Origin: an uncultured Bacilli bacterium
GTDB taxonomy: Bacteria; Bacillota_I; Bacilli_A; RF39; UBA660
Direction of reading: 5' to 3'
Assembly: GCA_947625535.1 (NCBI GenBank)
Contig: CANQOR010000016.1
Span: 1 to 34,139, forward strand
DNA: 34,139 bases
Shown here: piece by piece, positions 16,159-23,679 of the stretch
Layout: each line of letters starts with the position of its first letter
Numbering within the stretch: position 1 is the first letter of the stretch
Notes under the pieces: model-generated
Seen by the model: the letters and a program-made list of their open reading frames with translations, nothing else
The model's database searches: none
Told to the model about the DNA's origin: nothing
Translations under genes and position numbers: made by a program

Positions 16159-17873
16159 GGACTATATAATTTACGATATAATTCTGATGATTTCATTAAT
16201 TCATCATGTGTTCCATAATTAGTAACTTTACCATCTAAAATTACATATATTACATCTGCATCCATAATAGTAGAGAGTCTATGAGCAACTATTATGATGG
16301 TATGAGTTTTAACTAAATCATCAATCGTCTTCTTTATATATTCTTGTGATTCATTGTCTAAAGCTGAAGTAGCTTCATCAAATAAAATTACCTTAGTATT
16401 CTTTAACAATGTTCTAGCTATAGCAATACGTTGTTTTTGTCCGCCCGATAGATTAACTCCCCCTTCACCTATAATCGTATCATAAGCATTAAGTAAAGAC
16501 ATAATATAATCATCTATATAAGCTTTCTTACATACTTCTCTAACTTCTTCTAAAGTAACATCTTCTTTAACTACTTTAAAATTATCAAATATTGTTGAAT
16601 TAAATAAATAAGGACTTTGTCTTATAACAGATATATTTTCTCTTAAACTATCTTCACTTAGTTCTTTAATATCCACATCATTAATTAATATTTTACCTTC
16701 CGTAGAATCAAAATATCTTAACAATAAATTAAATAACGTTGATTTACCTTGTCCTGATTTACCAACTATAGCAATCTTTTTATTTGGTTCTAACTTCATA
16801 TTTAAACCTTTTAATATAAATTCTTCTTCATCTCGATATTTAAATAAAACATCTTTAAACTCAATTTTTACCTTTTTATCATTTATAACCTTATTTCCAA
16901 ATTTTTCATCTTCATATAATCTATTATTTAATATTTCATCCATTCTCTTTAAAGAAACTGTTACTTTATTAAAAGATATTCCAAATTCAGATAACGATTC
17001 AACTACTTCATCAATTCGCCATATATATTTTTCTATAACGATAAATGAAGCTAAAGTAATAAAACCACTAAATACTGAAAAACCTAAAGTAAGCAATATT
17101 GCAAACTGAATAACAAAATAACATAAATTATTTAAGGCATAATAAATAGTTTCATCTACCCCAATTTTCTTTTGCTTCTTAAATAGATTTTCAACATTAA
17201 CATAGATTCTTCTATTAATGTTATCTTTTATACCTAGAGCTTTTATTTCTCTAATTCCAGATATATTTTGTGTAGCTACTTTAATAAATTCATCTGAATC
17301 TTTTTTAATAGCTTCTTGAACTTTTTTAATCTTAGGATAATAAATATTAGATAATATAAACATAACTACACAAAGTAAAATTAATTCTAATCCTACATAT
17401 ATAGATATTGAAAAAGAAATTCCTACAATTATTAAAGCTATTACTAAACGACAAGACAACTTAATTAACTTTTGTAATAATTCTAAAACACGATCAGGAT
17501 CTGTATACATACGATTTATAAATTCTCCAACACCTACTTCTTCAAAAGCAATAGCTGGTAATGAAGAAACTTTAGTATATAAATCCTTACTAACATTTTC
17601 CATAAATTTCTTTTCTAAATAATTATAAAGTAAATCTGTAGGTATTTGAATAACTACCCATGTAAAGATAATTAAACCACTCCAAGCCATTAAATATTTA
17701 ACAAATACCATACTATTACCAGAAGCTAAAGCTTCAAAAGCTTTCGCCCATATAAAAGCATTAATAAGTGGTTCAAAATGTTTAGATATAGTTAAAATGA
17801 TATAAAGAGTAAGTTTAAGTTTATCTTTTTTAAAATATCGAAACAATATTTTAAAATTTCTTAAACTTTCCAT
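16140..17873 (-). CDS. ABC exporter, fused membrane and ATPase domains
   Basis: 577 residues from the ATG at 17873, placed by GGAGGA (17881-17886). An in-frame ATG at 17888 would put the site inside the gene. About six membrane segments (1-310) are followed by a nucleotide-binding domain with Walker A GKSGQGKS (371-378), signature LSGGQ (475-479), Walker B ILFDE (496-500) and switch His531 (AHRLS). It is a half-transporter that should act as a homodimer, exporting a lipid, peptide or drug. No peptidase C39 domain is present. The preceding DNA holds a 26-codon ORF and an intrinsic terminator right before the RBS, which suggests control by attenuation. Confidence 0.95.
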   Translation of the reverse strand: MESLRNFKILFRYFKKDKLKLTLYIILTISKHFEPLINAFIWAKAFEALASGNSMVFVKYLMAWSGLIIFTWVVIQIPTDLLYNYLEKKFMENVSKDLYTKVSSLPAIAFEEVGVGEFINRMYTDPDRVLELLQKLIKLSCRLVIALIIVGISFSISIYVGLELILLCVVMFILSNIYYPKIKKVQEAIKKDSDEFIKVATQNISGIREIKALGIKDNINRRIYVNVENLFKKQKKIGVDETIYYALNNLCYFVIQFAILLTLGFSVFSGFITLASFIVIEKYIWRIDEVVESLSEFGISFNKVTVSLKRMDEILNNRLYEDEKFGNKVINDKKVKIEFKDVLFKYRDEEEFILKGLNMKLEPNKKIAIVGKSGQGKSTLFNLLLRYFDSTEGKILINDVDIKELSEDSLRENISVIRQSPYLFNSTIFDNFKVVKEDVTLEEVREVCKKAYIDDYIMSLLNAYDTIIGEGGVNLSGGQKQRIAIARTLLKNTKVILFDEATSALDNESQEYIKKTIDDLVKTHTIIIVAHRLSTIMDADVIYVILDGKVTNYGTHDELMKSSELYRKLYSPEVLDF

Positions 17874-17888
17874 AACTTTCTCCTCCAT

Positions 17889-17916
17889 AAAAAAATAACT
17901 ACATATAATAGTTATT
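17889..17916 (-). terminator. Intrinsic terminator (attenuator) just before the ABC exporter
   Basis: An 8-bp stem (AATAACTA/TAGTTATT, 17909-17916 with 17894-17901) has a 7-nt loop and runs into a T7 tract. The tract ends one base before the ATGGAGGAG region that holds the exporter's RBS. It lies between the 26-codon leader ORF and the exporter, the position of a transcription attenuator. Confidence 0.8.
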
Positions 17917-17941
17917 CATAAAAGTATCTTCTCTTAAATTA

Positions 17942-18022
17942 CTAAAATTCGTGAGAAAATGCTCTTACAAATCTATTACCCATTCTAATTATTAAATTTT
18001 TAATTTGAATTTTATTGCTCAT
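17942..18022 (-). CDS. 26-residue cationic leader peptide or small peptide
   Basis: The ORF starts at ATG 18022 with a strong GAGAGGAGTGAG site and ends in TAG at 17942. The peptide (MSNKIQIKNL...SHEF) is basic and amphipathic, with Lys or Arg at 4, 8, 13, 17 and 20, and has no signal peptide. A good promoter (18054-18082) lies about 25 nt upstream, and a terminator separates it from the ABC exporter. The sequence GTGAGAAAATG spanning the RBS and start is an exact 11-bp inverted copy of 17951-17961 near the ORF end, so the mRNA can hide its own start. Leader peptide for attenuation is my first choice; an exported peptide substrate of the ABC protein is the other. Confidence 0.6.
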   Translation of the reverse strand: MSNKIQIKNLIIRMGNRFVRAFSHEF

Positions 18023-18053
18023 TTTCTCACTCCTCTCTTTAAAATTCACCATT

Positions 18054-18082
18054 AATATAACACTAACTAAAAAAGATGTCAA
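18054..18082 (-). promoter_or_regulatory. Promoter of the leader-peptide/ABC exporter unit
   Basis: -35 TTGACA (18077-18082), 17-bp spacer and -10 TATATT (18054-18059). The -35 lies in the 3' arm of the upstream terminator, and that terminator's T run is in the spacer. Confidence 0.85.
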
Positions 18083-18102
18083 CCATTTTTAGTTGACATC
18101 TT
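18071..18102 (-). terminator. Intrinsic terminator of the zinc-ribbon membrane protein gene
   Basis: A perfect 11-bp stem (AAGATGTCAAC/GTTGACATCTT, 18092-18102 with 18073-18083) and an 8-nt loop are followed by T4 beyond the stem. Confidence 0.9.
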
Positions 18103-18104
18103 AA

Positions 18105-19466
18105 TTAACCTTCTGTAACATCAGTTTCATTTTCTTTAGATAAAGCATAAGTATACTCTGTTACTTTATTACGATAAGTATCTAATAAGTTACTATATCT
18201 TTCTTGATTATTAAGTTCTAAGTTCTCATAAATTCTATTATATTCCATAATTACTTGTTCTATTTGACTATATCTTTTTAATTTATCACTTACACTTAAA
18301 TCATCTATTCCTTTTTCTATTTTATTTACATCTGCTTCTAATAAAGTTAAAACATTATCTATAATAGTTGAACAATATTTCTTAGCTTTATTATAGTAAG
18401 TATTAGCTTGTTCTATTTGATTAAAAATATAATAAGCTTTATCATAATCATTAGCATTATATAGTTCTAAAGCTTCATAGAATACTCTACTATCATCATA
18501 AGCATTATCTACTTCCATAATATAACTATTTCTATCAAAATCAGATAATGCTCTTATATAATTATCATCTTTCTTAACCACAGCATACTCATATAAACCA
18601 TTATATATATTTTTATATTTTTTAGTTAATTCATCAAACTCTTCTTTTGTTGCAAATTCAGTATCTATATAAATATTTAACCATTCTTCACATTTTTCTT
18701 TTACTTTATTATGAATATTATTAAGAGCTTCTTCATTATTTTTATTATCTTCTAAAACATAAATAATATCATCTATTTTTTCTGTATCATAATAATTTTG
18801 TAAAGATTTTTCTAGTTTAGTCATATAATCTTCATCAACAGGTACCGAAGAATCATGTGAAGCCATAAGTTTAATACTTACACAAGCTACAGTTAATAAA
18901 ATAACAAAAGTAATAGCTGTAATTAATAAAACTTTCTTTCTACTTTTAACACTTTCTGTCGTCTCAATTGATAAAAGAGCTTTTTTATTTTTAGTAGTTT
19001 CTTCTTTAGAAGTATCATCTAATTCATTATCAGTAATTTTTTCATCTTCAACTACTTTACTTTTACTAAGTTCATCTTCTTTTTTTTCTGGTTCAATAGT
19101 AGTTGGAATAACTATATCATCTAAATCAATCGTTTGAACTGCTTTACTCTCTTCATTCATTTTATTAATTTGTTCATTAATATCATTTACTAAAGAATCA
19201 TCACCATCTATTACCTTTATTGTTCTAGTTGGTTCAAGATCTTCTTCTACTTGGATTGGTGCATCTTCATATAAAGTTTTAGCTTCGACAATTTCTTTAG
19301 GTGTAACTTCCTTAACTTCTTCTTTTAACATTGGTAAATCTAAGTCGACACTTTTTTTACTTTTACTACTTTTATTAGTTTTATTTTTAACTTTATTTAT
19401 TCCACCACAATATGGACAAATAATACTATCATCTTTAATACTTTTCCCACATTTTAGACATTTCAT
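18105..19466 (-). CDS. Zinc-ribbon, single-pass membrane protein with helical outer domain
   Basis: 453 residues. An N-terminal zinc ribbon has Cys3, Cys6, Cys17 and Cys20 (CLKCGK...CPYCGG). A long, low-complexity, acidic cytoplasmic linker spans about 25-175. One membrane segment lies at about 179-200. The outer domain of about 250 residues is entirely helical, with Tyr/Asn-rich repeats resembling TPR-like helix pairs (LYNANDYDKAYYIFNQIEQANTYYNKAKKY). This layout is common in Bacillota envelope proteins of unknown role; a sensory or scaffolding function is a guess. A hairpin terminator follows. Its promoter would lie in the 19467-19650 divergent region shared with pyrG. Confidence 0.85.
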   Translation of the reverse strand: MKCLKCGKSIKDDSIICPYCGGINKVKNKTNKSSKSKKSVDLDLPMLKEEVKEVTPKEIVEAKTLYEDAPIQVEEDLEPTRTIKVIDGDDSLVNDINEQINKMNEESKAVQTIDLDDIVIPTTIEPEKKEDELSKSKVVEDEKITDNELDDTSKEETTKNKKALLSIETTESVKSRKKVLLITAITFVILLTVACVSIKLMASHDSSVPVDEDYMTKLEKSLQNYYDTEKIDDIIYVLEDNKNNEEALNNIHNKVKEKCEEWLNIYIDTEFATKEEFDELTKKYKNIYNGLYEYAVVKKDDNYIRALSDFDRNSYIMEVDNAYDDSRVFYEALELYNANDYDKAYYIFNQIEQANTYYNKAKKYCSTIIDNVLTLLEADVNKIEKGIDDLSVSDKLKRYSQIEQVIMEYNRIYENLELNNQERYSNLLDTYRNKVTEYTYALSKENETDVTEG

Positions 19467-19571
19467 CTAACCACGCCCTTATTATTACTTATATCATATC
19501 ATAAAAATATCTTAAAGTTTAGTTAATATTTACATTTTTGCATATTTTTTAATTTTTATTTCTTATTTAGT

Positions 19572-19579
19572 GTTATAAT
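19572..19579 (+). promoter_or_regulatory. Extended -10 promoter of pyrG
   Basis: TGTTATAAT (TATAAT at 19574-19579) is an extended -10; no convincing -35 is seen. It places the transcript start near 19585, ahead of a leader of about 65 nt. Confidence 0.65.
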
Positions 19580-19593
19580 TTAAGAGAGCCTAT

Positions 19594-19621
19594 AGACGTT
19601 CTCACGAATAGTCTTTTTTTT
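19594..19621 (+). promoter_or_regulatory. Candidate pyrG leader attenuator (intrinsic terminator)
   Basis: In the leader, AGACGTTC (19594-19601) pairs with GAAT-A-GTCT (19606-19614; one bulged A, one G-U pair) around a TCAC loop, then T8 (19614-19621). This is a terminator upstream of the RBS. B. subtilis pyrG is controlled by a leader terminator that is overridden when CTP is low, through reiterative G addition. Here the transcript start is AG-rich (AAGAGAG) and could pair with TTCTC in the terminator's 5' arm and loop, which would act as antiterminator. The reiterative step itself cannot be read from sequence. Confidence 0.6.
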
Positions 19622-19650
19622 ATTTTTAATGGTAAGGAGGTAGAATAAAA

Positions 19651-21261
19651 ATGGCTAAATATGTTTTTGTAACAGGTGGAGTTGTATCTGGTCTTGGCAA
19701 AGGTATTACTGCTTCATCTATTGCTTTATTATTAAAAAGTCGTGGATATAAAGTATTCATGCAAAAGTTTGATCCATATATTAACGTTGACCCTGGAACT
19801 ATGTCACCATATCAACATGGTGAAGTCTTTGTAACTGCTGATGGATCAGAAACTGACTTAGATTTAGGTCACTATGAACGCTATATTGATGAAGAACTTA
19901 ACTACACATCTAATATGACAATGGGTAAAGTTTTCGCATCTGTTATTGAAAAAGAGCGTCGTGGTGACTTTTTAGGTGGAACAGTTCAAATTGTTCCCCA
20001 TGTAACAAATGAGATTAAAGCTCGTATCTATGAAGCTGCTCATACATCTAACGCTGATATTATTATCACTGAGATTGGTGGAACAATTGGTGATATTGAA
20101 TCACAATCATTCTTAGAAGCTTTACGCCAAATGCGTCTAGAAGAAGGTATTGAAAATACATTATTTGTACATACTACTTTAGTTCCTGCTATTTATGGTA
20201 GTGGTGAATTAAAAACTAAACCTACTCAACACTCCGTAATTGAAATGCGTGGTTTAGGTTTACAACCAGACATTATTGTATGTCGTACACCTATTTTATT
20301 AGATGAAGACATTAAAAAGAAAATATCAATGTTCTGTAGTATTCCTCCAACTAATGTTATTTCTTCTCCTGATGTAACTAACGTTTATCGTATTCCTCTT
20401 GTTTATCATGAACAAGGAATTGATGAAATAATCTTAAATCATTTCAAATTAGAGGTTGGTAAAATAAATATCAAAGATTGGGAAAAATTAGTAAAAACAA
20501 CTGATAATTTAAAAGATGAAATAGAAATATCTTTAGTTGGTAAATATGTTGAATTACATGATGCTTACATCTCTGTTGTTGAATCTTTAAAACATGCTGG
20601 TTATCCAATTGGTGTCAAAGTAAATATTAATTGGGTAGATAGTGAATCATTAGAAGATTCTAATTGTGATTTAAATAAAGTATTCAAAAACTCTAAAGGT
20701 ATTATAGTTCCTGGTGGTTTTGGTTCACGAGGAATAGAAGGAATGATTAAAGCTGCTGAATATGCTAGAGTTAATAACATTCCATATTTAGGTTTATGTT
20801 TAGGTATGCAAGTTGCTACTATTGAGTTTGCTCGTAATGTTTGTCATTTAGAAGATGCTAACTCAACAGAATTTGATCCTCTATGTAAAAATCCTATTAT
20901 CGATTTAATGGCTGATCAAAAACAAGTTATTAATATGGGAGGTACTCTTCGTTTAGGTAACTACGAATGTGCCCTTAAAAAAGATACTTTAGCTTATAAT
21001 GATTATAAATCTGATTTAATCTTAGAAAGACATCGTCATCGTTATGAATTTAATAATAAATATCGTGAATTATTAGAAGAAAATGGAATGGTCTTCTCTG
21101 GAATAAATCCTAAAGCTAACTTAGTAGAAATAATTGAATTACCAACTCATATTCACTATATAGCTTGTCAATTCCATCCAGAATTTAAATCTCGTCCAAA
21201 TAGACCACATCCATTATTTAAAAAATTTATTGAAGTATCTGCTAAACAAAAGAAAAAATAG
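19651..21261 (+). CDS. pyrG: CTP synthase
   Basis: 536 residues, full length. It aminates UTP to CTP with ATP and glutamine. The N-terminal synthetase domain opens with KYVFVTGGVVSGLGKGITAS (P-loop) and keeps the ETDLDLGHYERY region. The C-terminal class I glutamine amidotransferase has the catalytic Cys in LGLCLGMQ (about 383) and the His-Glu of FHPEF (about 514-516). The RBS AAGGAGG is ideal and sits 9-10 nt from the ATG. It is one of few rightward genes here. Its leader carries an extended -10 promoter and a probable attenuator, and a strong hairpin ends it. Confidence 0.99.
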   Translation: MAKYVFVTGGVVSGLGKGITASSIALLLKSRGYKVFMQKFDPYINVDPGTMSPYQHGEVFVTADGSETDLDLGHYERYIDEELNYTSNMTMGKVFASVIEKERRGDFLGGTVQIVPHVTNEIKARIYEAAHTSNADIIITEIGGTIGDIESQSFLEALRQMRLEEGIENTLFVHTTLVPAIYGSGELKTKPTQHSVIEMRGLGLQPDIIVCRTPILLDEDIKKKISMFCSIPPTNVISSPDVTNVYRIPLVYHEQGIDEIILNHFKLEVGKINIKDWEKLVKTTDNLKDEIEISLVGKYVELHDAYISVVESLKHAGYPIGVKVNINWVDSESLEDSNCDLNKVFKNSKGIIVPGGFGSRGIEGMIKAAEYARVNNIPYLGLCLGMQVATIEFARNVCHLEDANSTEFDPLCKNPIIDLMADQKQVINMGGTLRLGNYECALKKDTLAYNDYKSDLILERHRHRYEFNNKYRELLEENGMVFSGINPKANLVEIIELPTHIHYIACQFHPEFKSRPNRPHPLFKKFIEVSAKQKKK

Positions 21262-21267
21262 TATAAC

Positions 21268-21316
21268 AAAACCACATTTTCAAATATTGAAATGTGGTTT
21301 TATTTTATTTTTTCTC
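21268..21316. terminator. Bidirectional terminator between pyrG and the MazG-like gene
   Basis: A long stem (AAAACCACATTT.. with ..AAATGTGGTTTT, 21268-21301; one small bulge) is followed by a T-rich tail on the plus strand and a shorter one on the minus strand. It serves both convergent genes. Confidence 0.85.
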
Positions 21317-21631
21317 ATTAACTTTCTCTAAAAATATCTTCTTAGCAAAAGCTCCTCTTTCAATTTTCTTTTCATCGGCAACCTTTACTACTTCATCTAA
21401 AGAAGAACCTTCTAATTGAGCCAAATGTCTAATAATTTCTATCATATCAGCTAGTTCTTCTACTCTATCTTTTCCTTGTACTTCTAAAACCTCCTGATAT
21501 TCTTCATTTAATTTCTTTTCTAATTCCAACTTATACTCTTTATCATCTAAAATTCTTGTAACTGGTTCTTCCCCATTCCCTTTAATTATTTCAGGTATTT
21601 TATCTCTTACTAACTTATTATATACTTGCAT
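21305..21631 (-). CDS. MazG-like nucleotide pyrophosphohydrolase
   Basis: 108 residues from the ATG at 21631, chosen over a GTG at 21637 because GGGAG lies 9 nt upstream of the ATG. The opening YNKLVRDKIPEII is the hallmark of the phosphoribosyl-ATP pyrophosphohydrolase-like branch of the all-alpha NTP-PPase superfamily. The metal motif appears as EEYQEVLE and EELADMIEI (about 43-50 and 59-67). It probably hydrolyses a non-canonical or excess NTP to NMP and pyrophosphate in the cytoplasm. It is convergent with pyrG and shares its terminator. No his operon is nearby, so a histidine role is unlikely. Confidence 0.88.
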   Translation of the reverse strand: MQVYNKLVRDKIPEIIKGNGEEPVTRILDDKEYKLELEKKLNEEYQEVLEVQGKDRVEELADMIEIIRHLAQLEGSSLDEVVKVADEKKIERGAFAKKIFLEKVNEKK

Positions 21632-21689
21632 ATTCACTTACTCCCATAACATCTTCAATATAACATAAAATATTTCTTTTTACAATTTA

Positions 21690-21698
21690 TGATATAAT
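21690..21698 (+). promoter_or_regulatory. Extended -10 promoter of the GH10-like gene
   Basis: TGATATAAT (TATAAT 21693-21698) with no clear -35. The predicted start near 21705 lies after the ATG at 21703, so translation must begin at the ATG at 21721, which has AGGTGA 6 nt upstream. Confidence 0.6.
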
Positions 21699-21720
21699 AA
21701 AAATGAAACTAGGTGACATA

Positions 21721-23238
21721 ATGGAACAATATAATTTAAATGTTAATACTAATAATATGGGTGGATACTTTAGTAGTGAACAATTAGATTTATTATCTAT
21801 TATCCAATGTCAAACTTATGAAGAAATAATATCATTTATATGTTTATGTAAACAATTAAATGGTATTTTTAAAAAAGAAGATTTTCAAACTTTTCTAACA
21901 GAAGATTTAGAACAAATAAAAAGAACTGTCTTTGAAAAATATCAAGATACTTTAGTACCACATAACACAGATAAATCTACTATTATCGATAATACTTTAA
22001 AAAGATTAAATTTAAAAGAAGAAGATATCCAAGTAATTAAAAGAATTTATACTGATAAAAATACTGAAACAATCAAATATATTAAAGATTATATAAAAAA
22101 TAGATATCCTAAAAATTATCAAGATATTTTTAAACAAGTTCATAGATTTATTTCTCTTGAACGAGATCAAAATAAAGGAAAAGACTTATATGATGAATTT
22201 GTTTTCTTAAATAGTCAATTATCAAGTTTTGACACTTTACTTGTAGGTTCTGGTAAACCAGAAGTTGTTATAAATGAATTCTTTGATAATGAAGAAAGAG
22301 AACAATTTGATTTTTACTTTGCTAAAAGAGATTTAGATTTTGCTTTTAAAAATAATAAACATATAAGACTTCACTCTCTCTTAACTAAAGGTGCTGCTGA
22401 AAATTTATTTAAAGGCAAAAGCAAAGAAGAAATCTTAAAAACATTAACTGCTTATGTCAAAGCTACCATTGATTTTATTAATGAATATAATTCATCTCAT
22501 AAATTAGCAGATGGAACTCCTGTTATTAATGCTGTTGATTTATTTAATGAAATAGTAAGTTTTGATAAAAATAAACAAGGTCAATATGAAAATATATGGG
22601 AAAGTAATTATGGTATAACCATTAATGATATATGTAATGTTTTTGCGTATGCTAAAGCCCATAAACCACAAGGTGTAAGTTATTTATATAATGAACCTTT
22701 TTTAGAAGACTCAGAAAGAAGAAAAAAAGTATTTGAAGTATTACAACAAATTAATGCTACTTCAAATGGTTTAATTGATACTTTAGGTTCCCAAATGCAT
22801 ATAACTTTTAGAACAAGTGATGAACAAATAGAAGAATGTTTTAAAGATTTTAAAACTTTACAAGATACCCAACATCTTGGTATTCAAATAACTGAATTTG
22901 ATTTATCTTTAAGTGAAAATGAAACATTAAAAACCATTGGTGATAATCCTAAAATATCTTATGAAGATATATATGCTATGAAAAGAGATAGAATCGCTAG
23001 TATTTCATCTATTATTAATAATTCTGGTGTAAGATTAAATGGTATTTCATATTGGTCTTTAACTGATAATATAGATTGTAATTTAGAAAGAGTTAGAACT
23101 AATCTTCTAAATAAAAGAATTATAAAAAATATTAATGAAGTACCTACTGTATGTGGTGGTTTATTTCCAACTTCTAAAGAATATCTTAAGTCATATAATA
23201 ATCCTAATTTACAAACTGATACTCCTAAATTAAATTAA
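21721..23238 (+). CDS. GH10-fold (endo-xylanase-like) protein, cytoplasmic
   Basis: 505 residues from the ATG at 21721 (AGGTGA site, and an extended -10 that rules out the ATG at 21703). The C-terminal about 330 residues follow the GH10 barrel: IRLHSLLT (compare GHTLVWH), DLFNEIV with acid/base Glu283 (numbered from the upstream ATG; 277 here), YNEP, IDTLGSQMHI (compare IDGIGxQxH), ITEFDL with nucleophile Glu398 (392 here), and SYWSLTDN (compare FWGLTD). Both catalytic Glu are kept, so it may be active. The N-terminal about 170 residues are helical and of unknown fold. There is no signal peptide, odd for a xylanase; an intracellular oligosaccharide role is inferred. The nearest + strand terminator is at 23381-23422. 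Confidence 0.75.
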   Translation: MEQYNLNVNTNNMGGYFSSEQLDLLSIIQCQTYEEIISFICLCKQLNGIFKKEDFQTFLTEDLEQIKRTVFEKYQDTLVPHNTDKSTIIDNTLKRLNLKEEDIQVIKRIYTDKNTETIKYIKDYIKNRYPKNYQDIFKQVHRFISLERDQNKGKDLYDEFVFLNSQLSSFDTLLVGSGKPEVVINEFFDNEEREQFDFYFAKRDLDFAFKNNKHIRLHSLLTKGAAENLFKGKSKEEILKTLTAYVKATIDFINEYNSSHKLADGTPVINAVDLFNEIVSFDKNKQGQYENIWESNYGITINDICNVFAYAKAHKPQGVSYLYNEPFLEDSERRKKVFEVLQQINATSNGLIDTLGSQMHITFRTSDEQIEECFKDFKTLQDTQHLGIQITEFDLSLSENETLKTIGDNPKISYEDIYAMKRDRIASISSIINNSGVRLNGISYWSLTDNIDCNLERVRTNLLNKRIIKNINEVPTVCGGLFPTSKEYLKSYNNPNLQTDTPKLN

Positions 23239-23327
23239 GCAAAAACTTATTTTATATTTACAACATAAAGTTGCTTCGCTACATATCACTCATTTTTACT
23301 ACTTTTAGCTTTACTGATTTTAGTAAT

Positions 23328-23444
23328 AAAAAAATGACACTCGTTCGCTCGAATAAGTGTCTAATTCAATATAATAAATTGGGTAGACATTCAACATATC
23401 AAAACTGAATGTCCCCTTTTTTATTTTGTACAAGTTTCCTTGCC
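23328..23444 (-). ncRNA. Putative antisense-type small RNA, unit 1 (orphan)
   Basis: A minus-strand extended -10 (TGTTATGAT; TATGAT at 23451-23456) would start an RNA near 23444. It runs through a conserved 5' block, the hairpin GACATTCA/TGAATGTC (23386-23413) and the terminator hairpin GACACT/AGTGTC (23336-23361) followed by T7. Promoter and 5' block are a copy of those of unit 2 (23672-23789). No toxin ORF is seen to its left, so its partner may be lost. Confidence 0.5.
23381..23422 (+). terminator. Plus-strand terminator of unit 1
   Basis: GGG-ta-GACATTCA pairs with TGAATGTC-CCC (23381-23393 with 23406-23416) and is followed by T6. It can end GH10-like transcription or a former toxin mRNA. 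Confidence 0.7.
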
Positions 23445-23466
23445 AATTGCATCATAACATAAAAAA
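23416..23466. repeat. 51-bp direct repeat, copy A
   Basis: Identical in 45 of 51 positions by eye to 23761-23811. It contains the T6 tail of a plus-strand terminator, the motif CAAGTTTCCTTG and, on the minus strand, the extended -10 TGTTATGAT. Confidence 0.85.
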
Positions 23467-23494
23467 TATTTTTATTAATTTATTTAAAAAAGTC

Positions 23495-23523
23495 TTGTGG
23501 CAAGAACATATGTTTGCTATAAT
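23495..23523 (+). promoter_or_regulatory. Promoter of the small hydrophobic peptide mRNA
   Basis: -35 TTGTGG (23495-23500), 17-bp spacer and extended -10 TGCTATAAT (TATAAT 23518-23523). The start is expected near 23530, leaving a 5' UTR of about 70 nt. Confidence 0.75.
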
Positions 23524-23530
23524 ACTACTT

Positions 23531-23590
23531 GGATACATTTGAAATATATCAGATGCTTTCCCTTTCAGTTATCAATAGATAAATGAAAGG
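23531..23590 (+). promoter_or_regulatory. Structured toxin-mRNA 5' UTR with SD-sequestering hairpin
   Basis: CCTTTCA (23561-23567) pairs with TGAAAGG (23584-23590), with an inner TTATC/GATAA stem and AATA loop. The 3' arm carries the start of the Shine-Dalgarno AAAGGTGGTGA. Two 5' elements match the mRNA 3' end by exact complementarity: 23531-23542 with 23750-23761, and 23548-23559 with 23682-23693 (12 nt each). This can close the mRNA into a poorly translated form, as described for several type I toxin mRNAs. Confidence 0.75.
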
Positions 23591-23601
23591 TGGTGATATT
23601 T

Positions 23602-23679
23602 ATGACTAAAAGAGAATTTTCTCAATTTATTATAATATTACTCCTATTCTTAGTCGTAATTATTTTACTTCTAAAATAG
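23602..23679 (+). CDS. Small hydrophobic peptide, probable type I toxin
   Basis: 25 residues: a charged start (MTKRE), then an almost uninterrupted Ile/Leu/Val/Phe membrane helix (residues 9-24) and a final Lys. The RBS AAAGGTGGTGA is strong and lies in the 3' arm of a hairpin. It has its own promoter (23495-23523) and a hairpin terminator (23728-23767). A convergent minus-strand promoter (23796-23824) would make an RNA antisense to its 3' part. Size, composition and RNA layout are those of type I toxins (TxpA, BsrG, Fst, AapA groups), which insert in the membrane when not held in check. The sequence is not one I recognise as a named family. It is too short for homology alone, so the call rests on the RNA architecture. 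Confidence 0.7.
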   Translation: MTKREFSQFIIILLLFLVVIILLLK

